Assembly: GCA_964472875.1 (NCBI GenBank)
Contig: CAYYMD010000002.1
Coordinates: forward strand, 30,953-94,952
Direction of reading: 5' to 3'
From: CAYYMD01 sp964472875
Lineage (GTDB): Bacteria; Planctomycetota; Phycisphaerae; SM23-33
DNA length: 64,000 nt
The first letter of the stretch is position 1. Every line of letters starts with the position of its first letter. Shown in pieces: positions 1 through 7,343 of the stretch. The notes under the pieces are model-generated. The model ran no database searches and had not been told where the DNA came from. It was given only the letters and a program-made list of their open reading frames with translations. The translations under genes and the position numbers were made by a program.

Positions 1-205
1 CCTCGGCAAGTAGTTTAAGCTTCATTCCCTCCGTGCCTGCAAGACGCATCACGGACATTATACTCTTGGCGTCTACCGTCAAAGCGTTATTCGATATCTC
101 AATTTTGCTTGTATAGTTATTTGCCAACTCCACAAGTTGCATGGCAGGCCGTGCATGCAGCCCGTATTTATTAACAATATTCAACTCTTTTTCGACCGTC
201 GGCAA
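1..205 (-). CDS. HPr family phosphocarrier protein (partial, cut by window edge)
   Basis: Phosphocarrier of the phosphotransferase system; it accepts phosphate from EI on a histidine and passes it to EIIA. The reading frame begins at a TTG (203-205) just downstream of an in-frame stop, with a weak purine-rich site upstream, and runs off the left edge with 68 codons visible. The phosphorylation motif GLHARPA is intact, with the active histidine at residue 17. DAKSIM follows, and its Ser48 corresponds to the Ser46 that HPr kinase modifies in Firmicutes-type HPr. It lies 70 bp downstream of the EIIA gene on the same strand, which suggests a nitrogen-PTS (NPr-like) partnership. No EI or HPr kinase is visible here. 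The family is certain; whether it serves sugar transport or regulation is inference. Confidence 0.9.
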   Translation of the reverse strand, partial: MPTVEKELNIVNKYGLHARPAMQLVELANNYTSKIEISNNALTVDAKSIMSVMRLAGTEGMKLKLLAE

Positions 206-275
206 TTTATTTCACCGTTCCCTGCTGATGCGGGCAGATACGAAAACGCTCGCATCCGAAGTATTAACACTGTAC

Positions 276-743
276 TCACAGCATTTCTTCGGCGTCTTTG
301 AGCAATTCCGATATTTCTTCCATGCTGCTGCTCTGCCTGAGCCACTTGCGAAATCTGTCTTGTTGTACGTGCTTGAATATCATTTCCATCGCCTGAAGGT
401 GCTCATCCGGATTGTCCTGTCCCGACAAAAGAAGGATAACCACATAGACCGGCTTACCGTCCAGTGCGGCAAAATCGATCCCCTCGCCGGACCTTCCTAC
501 AGCCCCTATGGGATGGGAGATACCTTCCATCTTTGCGTGGGGAAGAGCCACACCCTTTCCTATACCGGTAGTGGCCTTGGACTCCCTCTGAAGCACGGCC
601 TTAACGGCCGAATCGACGCTCACATCACCAAGAATGCCGGCGGAAGACATCACTTCTACTAATTCTGTTATCGCTTCATCGCGCCCCCGGGCATTCAGTT
701 CGGGCACTATTGCCTTTGAAGCGATTATCTCCGAAAGTTTCAT
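276..743 (-). CDS. ptsN: PTS EIIA domain protein (PtsN/fructose-type EIIA)
   Basis: Single-domain EIIA of the mannitol/fructose/nitrogen class (PTS_EIIA_2), about 155 residues, the usual size of PtsN. The phosphorylation site GVALPHAK carries the active histidine at residue 69. No membrane IIB or IIC domain is attached, which favours a regulatory role over sugar uptake. A TTG precedes the ATG, but GGGAG sits 6 bases before the ATG, so ATG at 743 is preferred. It lies between hpf and an HPr gene, the same neighbourhood as ptsN in the proteobacterial rpoN operon. It could also be a detached fructose EIIA, but no sugar permease of the PTS type is nearby. Confidence 0.9.
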   Translation of the reverse strand: MKLSEIIASKAIVPELNARGRDEAITELVEVMSSAGILGDVSVDSAVKAVLQRESKATTGIGKGVALPHAKMEGISHPIGAVGRSGEGIDFAALDGKPVYVVILLLSGQDNPDEHLQAMEMIFKHVQQDRFRKWLRQSSSMEEISELLKDAEEML

Positions 744-768
744 CAATTACTCCCATGCTTCCGGCAGC

Positions 769-796
769 GACAGCCGGGTAGCGACCCGCTTCTGTC
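769..796 (-). promoter_or_regulatory. Stable hairpin in the leader of the EIIA gene
   Basis: Two nested perfect stems lie just upstream of the EIIA ribosome binding site: GACAG pairs with CTGTC, and inside it CGGGT pairs with ACCCG around a 4-base loop. No T-run follows, so it is not a typical terminator. It may be an RNA processing or stability element separating hpf from ptsN. The structure is read from sequence; the role is inference. Confidence 0.35.
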
Positions 797-953
797 GGAT
801 GCCAAAATAAAAATCTACTAAAACAAAACATTTCCCAAGCATTAACTTTTATACGTCCTTATGCAGATTTTTACTGCTGTCGGCGAGTTATAAAGTGTAA
901 CCGCAAACCGGTTCGCATGCCAGTTTCGAGAGGGCTGAATTTCCCTTACGCCC

Positions 954-1283
954 TCAAACCCCGGACTGGGGTCCTTCTCCGTGGGGCGGTCCCTGGCGGT
1001 CTCGAACCTTGTCTTTGAAGCGCCTTAACTGCTGCGTAATTTTTGACAACGCGCCGTCAACCCCCGCATACATGTCTTTATGTTCGGCGGTGGCCACGAA
1101 AGTGTGTTTCCGCCCGCCGGTTACTATAATTTCAACCAGAAAGTGTGCCGATTCCTTGTCCAGCACAACCTCGACGGTGTGGATACCGTCATAATACCTT
1201 TCGAGCTTGGGCATTTTGGATTCTATATACTCTCTCAACGGCTTGGTGGCTTTCAAATGCCGCGCCTCGATAGTCAAATTCAC
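954..1283 (-). CDS. hpf: Ribosome hibernation promoting factor, short form
   Basis: HPF/YfiA (RaiA) family protein of 109 residues. These proteins bind the decoding centre of the 30S subunit in stationary phase and inactivate or dimerise ribosomes. The N-terminus (MNLTIEARHLKATKPLREYI) and the central VEVVLDKE region follow the family pattern. It lacks the C-terminal dimerisation domain of long HPF (about 180-190 residues), so it resembles the short proteobacterial form. The start codon overlaps the stop of the DUF502 gene by 4 bases (ATGA), implying translational coupling. The EIIA gene follows after about 210 bp. Hpf next to ptsN and an HPr gene is a recurring arrangement and suggests nutrient-linked control of ribosome activity. 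Confidence 0.9.
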   Translation of the reverse strand: MNLTIEARHLKATKPLREYIESKMPKLERYYDGIHTVEVVLDKESAHFLVEIIVTGGRKHTFVATAEHKDMYAGVDGALSKITQQLRRFKDKVRDRQGPPHGEGPQSGV

Positions 1284-2080
1284 TTTGATTCTCCTTCGTT
1301 TTCTTGTTGCGGTTTTTCGGTTTTCTCGGACGCAGGTTTTTCAGCCCGCGCCTGCCTCAACTGCTGTTTTGTGGGCTTTTCCTCGCCGGGCAGAATTACG
1401 CCCCCGCTGACAGTAAATCGGAATGCCTCATCTATAGTCATCGACAACTCTATAACTTCATCTCTTCTCACTGTAATTGTATACCCTGTAACAGGCGTCG
1501 GACTTGACGGAATAAATATTGTAATAAGGTCCGAACCGGCGGCTTCTATTATGCCGCTCAATGCCGGCCCCGTCGCAAGCCCCACCGACCATATACCCTT
1601 TCGCGGATACTCCACCGCCACCACGCGCGAAAATTCCATTTTCCTTTTGTCGGAAAGCAGAAAATCAGTCACCTGCTTGATGTACGGGTATATCTGCCTG
1701 ACTACAGGCATACGCAGAAACGTGCGGTCTATGCCTTTCCACATCCCCCTGCCCAGGTAAGATCCTACGAACTTACCGAATATGTATATGCCTATAATCG
1801 CCAGAACAAAACCGACCCACCAAAGATAGTTGCCCCAGAATTTCTCCAGATGCCCGGCCCAAGTTTCAAAAGCCGCATCGCCGGCGGAAATTTCCGCATG
1901 CCTGGCCAGCCAAATCTGGCCGACAATCCACCGAATCGCCCTGTTGATGTAGCTGCCGATATATTTCTGTACGAAATTATAGACGTAGATGATGATCATC
2001 AAAGTCAGAACGGTCGGCAGCACGGCGGACAAGCCGCCGAGAAAAAACCGCTTGAAATCTTGCGTGAATTTTTTAGCCAC
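1280..2080 (-). CDS. DUF502 family membrane protein
   Basis: Protein of 266 residues matching the DUF502 family of bacterial inner-membrane proteins of unknown function. Two hydrophobic segments are clear: residues about 13-36, after a basic N-terminus, and about 85-108 (YLWWVGFVLAIIGIYIFGKF). The family motif near VRQIYPYIKQVTDFLL is present, followed by a soluble beta-rich domain and a charged tail rich in Glu, Lys and Gln. It is translationally coupled to hpf. No function can be assigned; position suggests cotranscription with the hibernation/PTS genes. Confidence 0.85.
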   Translation of the reverse strand: MAKKFTQDFKRFFLGGLSAVLPTVLTLMIIIYVYNFVQKYIGSYINRAIRWIVGQIWLARHAEISAGDAAFETWAGHLEKFWGNYLWWVGFVLAIIGIYIFGKFVGSYLGRGMWKGIDRTFLRMPVVRQIYPYIKQVTDFLLSDKRKMEFSRVVAVEYPRKGIWSVGLATGPALSGIIEAAGSDLITIFIPSSPTPVTGYTITVRRDEVIELSMTIDEAFRFTVSGGVILPGEEKPTKQQLRQARAEKPASEKTEKPQQENEGESK

Positions 2081-2154
2081 CGTTAATTCTCCCGACCCTG
2101 ATTATTGCAGGATCTACATCTTCTGAGAAAGTCTATCTGCCCGCCCCTGCCTCG

Positions 2155-3330
2155 TCAAGATTGCCGAGCCCGCAGATGATTAATTATACCCCTTGACATC
2201 AGAATACTGAATATTCCGGCCGCGAAAATACACACGCCGGCCAGGTGAAGCAGCGTCGCCGATACCGGTGTCGAGGCATAAGCTGCCGAGGCAGTTATTA
2301 AAATTCCGCCATATCCAAGAATAACCGATAATGCATCCGGCGTCCGCCGGGAGGATTTACCTTCATTCGCCTCTGCGCCGAACGTTTTGGCGGCCATGAC
2401 CTGAACGGCGGCGAACATTCCGGCCATAAGCACCATCTGAAGTTCCAACCCGCCGGCGTGAAGGAGCCACACCTCCTGGCGCCAGATAGTGGCCAGAAGC
2501 ATCGACAGCGGCAGAGACAAAACCGCCAGGAATACTCGTCCCGGTGCGGCCAGGAATGCACCGCCCGCAAGTACTGCCGCCGCCGGCACTCGCAGATCTC
2601 CTATTGGCGCGACAGGTAAGGGGGCGGCAGAATATTTCAAAACCCAAATAGTGCCCCCAACCGCCGACAGCATTCCAGAAACCGACAAACCACCAAGCAG
2701 CAGAAGTGTCTTATTGAACGGCCTTCCACCGCGAACCATCAGGCAGGCCACATATACTAAAAGACATGCAACCACCACCGTGTAAAGCAACGCGACAAAT
2801 ACCATATCCACCAACCCGCCAAGTCTGGCCATGCCGATACTGTTAAGCCATGGCTGTATCACGCCGGGCTTTATCGCCAGAGTCGGTGAATCGACAATGT
2901 GTCGGCATGCAACAGTGCCTGCTACGGCTACGATGCCGGTGGCGATGAAGCTCGGCACCCTGACTAAACGTACCAGGAGAAAATTTAATATGCCGATTAC
3001 AAGTCCCACGGCGGCGGCAGCGGCCATTGCCGTCCTTATATCCATGCCTCCGCGGACAAGCGCCACCATGGCGAATCCGCCGAGACCTCCGGCCATCCAC
3101 ACGCTTAAATCCACCGCCCCGCAGCGAAGCGCAAACAGAAAGCCCATCGCCAGAACGGTATAAAATGAAAACATCTGGCCAACCACATCTGTAATATACC
3201 GCCACTCGGTCGCATCGCTTAGGGGCAAAAGTACCGCCGCGATGCCGGCCAGCATAATGATATGCAACACGTCCCGTCGCCACGGCGACGCAGAAGAAGG
3301 TGGGCGAATTCTATCCTCGAGCCAGGGCAA
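2155..3330 (-). CDS. ABC transporter permease-like protein of the RbsC/branched-chain type
   Basis: Hydrophobic protein of 391 residues with about eight to ten membrane spans. Its layout matches permeases of the BPD_transp_2 family (RbsC, XylH): a segment resembling the GxxDLSVG motif (GAVDLSVWMAGG) and the following VPSFIATG. The start is a TTG at 3330, because the only in-frame alternatives upstream before a stop are also non-ATG codons. It lies 34 bp downstream of the acyl-CoA dehydrogenase in the ETF operon. No ATPase or substrate-binding protein gene is adjacent, which is unusual for this family. The substrate is unknown; the operon position hints at something other than a sugar, but that is inference. 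Confidence 0.72.
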   Translation of the reverse strand: MPWLEDRIRPPSSASPWRRDVLHIIMLAGIAAVLLPLSDATEWRYITDVVGQMFSFYTVLAMGFLFALRCGAVDLSVWMAGGLGGFAMVALVRGGMDIRTAMAAAAAVGLVIGILNFLLVRLVRVPSFIATGIVAVAGTVACRHIVDSPTLAIKPGVIQPWLNSIGMARLGGLVDMVFVALLYTVVVACLLVYVACLMVRGGRPFNKTLLLLGGLSVSGMLSAVGGTIWVLKYSAAPLPVAPIGDLRVPAAAVLAGGAFLAAPGRVFLAVLSLPLSMLLATIWRQEVWLLHAGGLELQMVLMAGMFAAVQVMAAKTFGAEANEGKSSRRTPDALSVILGYGGILITASAAYASTPVSATLLHLAGVCIFAAGIFSILMSRGIINHLRARQS

Positions 3331-3364
3331 TTTAATACCATACGCGGCACAGGCCGCGGATTAT

Positions 3365-5161
3365 CTATTCCGTCACCGGCAACGGGCCGGCTATTGCCTC
3401 GAATTTTTCCACGGGCGTGACGTCGCCGCTTTTTACCTGTTCGGCAAGCATCCGCACCTCCGGCAAGCGCCATGCCAGCCAGTATTTCGCCAGTGTCAGT
3501 TTTTCATCTTTTTCCGCCGCCTGCTCACAAAACAGCGTCGCCACGATAAGATAAATGGCCATGTCCACCAGCCGGCGTGCATGAAGGTCGCGGAACGCCT
3601 TGCTTGACTGAGATTTGGCAAATTCCACCGCCTCGTCCATCAGCCCTATCCCCTCGCGGATACGCTCAACCAGCGGGACTATCTCTTCCGGCCAGTCCTT
3701 CTGAAGCATCTCCTCCAGCAGCGTTTTGCACGTACCGGCGGTGACGCCGGCCACAGCCGCCATTATCTGCAGCTGAGAAGTGCCTTCGTAAATCGTCGTA
3801 ATCCTCGCATCCCTCAGATGCCGCTCAAGCGGATAATCCTTCATATAACCGCTTCCCCCCATCACGGCTATGGCGTCGTTACTGACGCGCATCGACATCT
3901 CGGAGGCATAATATTTGCTCATGGGCGTGAGCATCTTGTTATAACGGCCGTACTTGCGAGACTCCTTCTTGAGGGCCTTTTTCTCGTCCTTATCCTCGAC
4001 ATCGCCGAACTCGAGTTTGCGCAGCGCCCCGTATTCCAAATCAACGGAAAAACTCGCCATGTACGTCAGGGCCCTGGCGGCCTTTAAATCTGTGCTCATC
4101 CGGGTTATCAACTCTCTCACAGCGGGAAAATTCTCAATGGCCGTGTCGAACTGCTGGCGGGTATTGGCATACATCCGCGCTTCGCGGTAGGCCGCCTCTG
4201 CGATGCCCAGCGACTGTGCGGCGATACCAATACGCGCCCCGTTCATCAGGGACATCACGTAAGTAATCAATCCTCGCTGGCGCTCTCCGATGAGTTTGGC
4301 GGGGGCGTGATTAAAAAATATCTCGCAGGTGGGACTGCCGTGAATACCCAGTTTATCCTCCAGGCGACGGACCTTTACCTGAGGGCCCTTCTCGACCAGC
4401 AGCAGACTAAGGCCCCGCCCGTCGGTTATCTCCGGCTCCGTGCGGGCCAGCACCAGAAGTATGTCACCGCAGCCGTTGGTGATAAAACGCTTTACGCCGC
4501 TTACAAACCAGTTGCCATGCTCGTCCTGATATGCGGCGGCCGGTTGTTGTGTTTCATCCTCTGCCTCGCCGTTGGTTTGATACGCGGAGGTCTTTACCGC
4601 CTGGAGGTCGCTGCCGGCGTCCGGTTCGGTAAGGACCATGGCGCCGGTCGTTCTGCCGGCCGCCATGTCCGGAAGATACTCCTTCTTGATTTCTTCGGAG
4701 GCGAAGGCGTTTATCGTCTCGGCGATGCCCTGCAAACCGTATATGTTCATAAGCGAAGCATCGGCGCGGGAGACAATCTCGATGGACATTGTGTAAACCA
4801 GGTTGGGGCAGTTAATGCCGCCGAAGCGGTATGGCAGGGTAAAGCCCATCAGGTCGGCCTGGCCGAGACGCTTTATAGCCTCGTTGATGCCTTCCGGGCG
4901 GGTCACGCTGCCGTCCTCGTTAAGCACGTTGCCGGTTCGGTCGGTATCCTCTGCCGTTGGCTCGATAACTTCCGCCGACAGTTGGCCCAGGGAGTCCAGT
5001 ATGCGGTAGTAATTGTCGCGCGCGTCGGCGGCATCCTGCGGAGCGAAATCGTACTCTTTTGCGAAGCGGAAGTCCTCTTCCATAAGTTTCGCGACGCGCT
5101 CGAGGTCCATGTGCTCGAACAGGAAAATAATATCGTTGTTGTCGGTGAAGAAATTAGCCAT
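3365..5161 (-). CDS. Acyl-CoA dehydrogenase, large form
   Basis: FAD enzyme that introduces a 2,3 double bond into an acyl-CoA and passes electrons to ETF. At 598 residues it is longer than the classic form of about 380-400; the N-terminus carries an extra helical region of about 65 residues and the C-terminus an extra helical domain of about 120 residues. The signature GAMVLTEPDAGSDL is at residues 173-186, and the catalytic glutamate is Glu459 in IYEGTSQLQ. An insertion rich in Lys and Glu lies near residues 385-405. It starts 2 bp after the ETF alpha stop, so the electron acceptor is encoded with it. Substrate chain length cannot be read from the sequence. Confidence 0.93.
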   Translation of the reverse strand: MANFFTDNNDIIFLFEHMDLERVAKLMEEDFRFAKEYDFAPQDAADARDNYYRILDSLGQLSAEVIEPTAEDTDRTGNVLNEDGSVTRPEGINEAIKRLGQADLMGFTLPYRFGGINCPNLVYTMSIEIVSRADASLMNIYGLQGIAETINAFASEEIKKEYLPDMAAGRTTGAMVLTEPDAGSDLQAVKTSAYQTNGEAEDETQQPAAAYQDEHGNWFVSGVKRFITNGCGDILLVLARTEPEITDGRGLSLLLVEKGPQVKVRRLEDKLGIHGSPTCEIFFNHAPAKLIGERQRGLITYVMSLMNGARIGIAAQSLGIAEAAYREARMYANTRQQFDTAIENFPAVRELITRMSTDLKAARALTYMASFSVDLEYGALRKLEFGDVEDKDEKKALKKESRKYGRYNKMLTPMSKYYASEMSMRVSNDAIAVMGGSGYMKDYPLERHLRDARITTIYEGTSQLQIMAAVAGVTAGTCKTLLEEMLQKDWPEEIVPLVERIREGIGLMDEAVEFAKSQSSKAFRDLHARRLVDMAIYLIVATLFCEQAAEKDEKLTLAKYWLAWRLPEVRMLAEQVKSGDVTPVEKFEAIAGPLPVTE

Positions 5162-5163
5162 TT

Positions 5164-6240
5164 TTACGCCTCTTTAGCCCCGGCGGCCTGCGCGGCCTCA
5201 TTGACCGAAGCGCCGCCTCTGACGGCCTTGATTATTTTCGGAATAACTTCGTTCAGATCGCCCACAATTCCGTAATGGGCAACGGAGAAAATCGGAGCAT
5301 CGGAATCGGTGTTGATGGCGACTATCCTTCCGGATTCCGCCATGCCGGCCCGATGCTGCACCGCGCCGGAAATGCCGCACGCGATGTAAAGCGCCGGCCG
5401 CACCGTGGTACCCGTCTGGCCTACCTGGTAATCGTGCTCTATAAAGCCCAAATCCACCGCCGCGCGTGAGCCGGCCGGGGCACCGCCCAGACAGTTGGCC
5501 AGGTCCCATATATGTTTGAAGTTTTCCTTGCTGCCTACGCCGGCGCCGCCCGCGACGATTATCCGCGAGGCCTTCAGGTTAACGCGTCTTGGCTGGCGAT
5601 GCCTTTCGACAATCTCCAGCGGCGGCTCCATGTCGTCCAGGTCAGCCGTGCACCTGACGACCTGGCCCGACTTGCAACGGGATTCATCAGGTTCGGGCAT
5701 CGGCATGACACCCTCACGGACGGTGGCCATCTGCGGCCAGCGGTCATAATTGACGATGGTCGCGATAATATTGCCGCCGAAGGCCGGGCGTATCTGGTAC
5801 ATCAGGTTCTCGTGAACCTCGTCTTTGCCGGGCGGCTTATGGTCGCCTATCTCAAGGTCGGTACAGTCGGCCGTCAGACCGCACCACATAGCCGAGGCCA
5901 CCGTCGGGGCAAGGTCCCTGCCCAGTGGCGTAGCACCGTACAGAACAATCTGCGGCTCATGTTCTTCAATCATATCACAGATGACCTTGCAGTAGGGCGC
6001 GGACTGATACACGGCAAGTTTGTCATGCTCGGCCAGGTAAACCTTGTCGGCCCCGTGGGCGATAAGTTTGTCGCTCAAATGATCCACGCCTCTGCCGAGC
6101 AATACCGCCGCCAATGGCACGGAAAGCTTATCGGCCAGTTCTCGTCCCTTGCCCAGCAGTTCCAGCGGGACGTCGGACAACTTCCCGTCCTCCTGCTCGG
6201 CAAAGACCCATACTTCACCATTTCGATTAACTTTTATCAT
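5164..6240 (-). CDS. etfA: Electron transfer flavoprotein, alpha subunit
   Basis: ETF alpha (FixB) subunit of 358 residues, which binds FAD in its C-terminal domain. The FAD-binding region is clear: GGAGVGSKENF (231-241), GQTGTTVRP (274-282) and SGAVQHRAGM (291-300), followed by the conserved INTDSDAPIF. With ETF beta it takes electrons from the acyl-CoA dehydrogenase encoded 2 bp downstream. No ferredoxin domain is fused at the N-terminus and no ETF:quinone oxidoreductase is nearby, so the final acceptor is unknown. The gene follows etfB after a 47 bp AT-rich spacer with short repeats. Confidence 0.95.
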   Translation of the reverse strand: MIKVNRNGEVWVFAEQEDGKLSDVPLELLGKGRELADKLSVPLAAVLLGRGVDHLSDKLIAHGADKVYLAEHDKLAVYQSAPYCKVICDMIEEHEPQIVLYGATPLGRDLAPTVASAMWCGLTADCTDLEIGDHKPPGKDEVHENLMYQIRPAFGGNIIATIVNYDRWPQMATVREGVMPMPEPDESRCKSGQVVRCTADLDDMEPPLEIVERHRQPRRVNLKASRIIVAGGAGVGSKENFKHIWDLANCLGGAPAGSRAAVDLGFIEHDYQVGQTGTTVRPALYIACGISGAVQHRAGMAESGRIVAINTDSDAPIFSVAHYGIVGDLNEVIPKIIKAVRGGASVNEAAQAAGAKEA

Positions 6241-6287
6241 TTCGTTAACTCGTTAACTCATAATTCGTTGACTAATTAACATCTCGT
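6241..6287 (-). repeat. AT-rich intergenic spacer with short GTTAAC repeats
   Basis: The spacer between etfB and etfA contains two tandem copies of CGTTAACT and then TTGACTAATTAAC. The decamer ACTAATTAAC recurs at 63164-63173 just before the PurF-like gene, and related TTAAC-rich stretches occur elsewhere between genes. No hairpin with a T-run is formed. It may be a local promoter-like or spacer sequence; its role is unknown. Confidence 0.4.
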
Positions 6288-7199
6288 CTACCCCACGATA
6301 TGCTCCTCGAGCAGTTCGTGAACCAGTTCGTTGATTCCCTCATCTGTAGGCGGAATTTCGTGGTATTCACCACCGGCCAGCACCACAGACTGGATTTTAT
6401 GCACTTTTGTGGGGCTTCCGGACCGGCCGCACCAAGCCAGATCGGCCCCGATATCCTCCATGTTCCACTGCTCTATCAGCAGGAACTTTTCATTCAGTTG
6501 CTCGCAGCGCTTTTGCGCCTCGGCGTTTATGTGATTGCCGTCGGCCTCGGACATTTGCTTCCTCAGCTCCGAGAGCACTTCGGCGTGCGACCTGGCCTTT
6601 TTATACTTCATTATTCTCCTGGCCGCCGGCGGACGAGGCGTATTGGCCGTATCGGTAACGGTAACAACTGTCGGCAGAGGCGAGGAAACCACCTCCCAGC
6701 CGTTACCCACATTGCGGCGGGCCTTTATCGTCCTGTCTTTGAGTTCGAGTATCTCGTCCACGTAGGTCAAAACGGGCGAGGAGAGCTTCTGGGCCAGTTG
6801 CGGGCCGACCTGCGCAGTGTCGCCGTCGATGGCCTGCCGGCCGCAGAATACGAGATCCGGATTAAATTTCTTCACCGCGTGTGACAGAATGTAACTTGTG
6901 GCCAGCGTGTCCGATGCGGCCGCCCTTCTGTCGGTCAAAAGCACGCCACGGTCAGCCCCGCGATACATCGACTGGCGAATGATTTCGCACGCGGCCGGCG
7001 GACCCATAGTGATGACGGATACGCTGCCGCCGTGCTCGTCGCGCACGGACAGGGCTTCCTCCAGGGCGTGGAGGTCTTCGGGGTTGAATACCATAGGAAG
7101 AGCGGCCCGGTTGACAGTGCCGTCTTCGGTCATGGCGTCGCTCGTGACACGTTTGGTGTCCGGAACATATTTGATACAGACTACGCAGTTATATCCCAC
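6288..7199 (-). CDS. etfB: Electron transfer flavoprotein, beta subunit
   Basis: ETF beta (FixA) subunit of 303 residues, which forms the AMP/FAD-binding partner of EtfA. Family features include the N-terminal VCIKYVPDTK segment, the DxxALEEAL region after FNPEDLHALEEALSV, and FCGRQAIDGDTAQVGPQLA, the usual mid-protein signature. It is the first gene of an operon with etfA, an acyl-CoA dehydrogenase and a permease. The start at 7199 is an ATG-type codon preceded by a purine-rich stretch. It is somewhat longer than the usual 250-265 residues, with extra C-terminal helices. Confidence 0.95.
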   Translation of the reverse strand: MGYNCVVCIKYVPDTKRVTSDAMTEDGTVNRAALPMVFNPEDLHALEEALSVRDEHGGSVSVITMGPPAACEIIRQSMYRGADRGVLLTDRRAAASDTLATSYILSHAVKKFNPDLVFCGRQAIDGDTAQVGPQLAQKLSSPVLTYVDEILELKDRTIKARRNVGNGWEVVSSPLPTVVTVTDTANTPRPPAARRIMKYKKARSHAEVLSELRKQMSEADGNHINAEAQKRCEQLNEKFLLIEQWNMEDIGADLAWCGRSGSPTKVHKIQSVVLAGGEYHEIPPTDEGINELVHELLEEHIVG

Positions 7200-7343
7200 G
7201 GTAATTGCTCCTGTAGTATTTATCCGGCGGGTGTGCCGTGGCTGATATTACAACGGCCCGCCCTCGAGCGGACCGTATTGGACATTTTTGCATGTTATGC
7301 AGCGGATATTTTCAAGTCAAGTATTTCATGCCGCAAAAGAACG

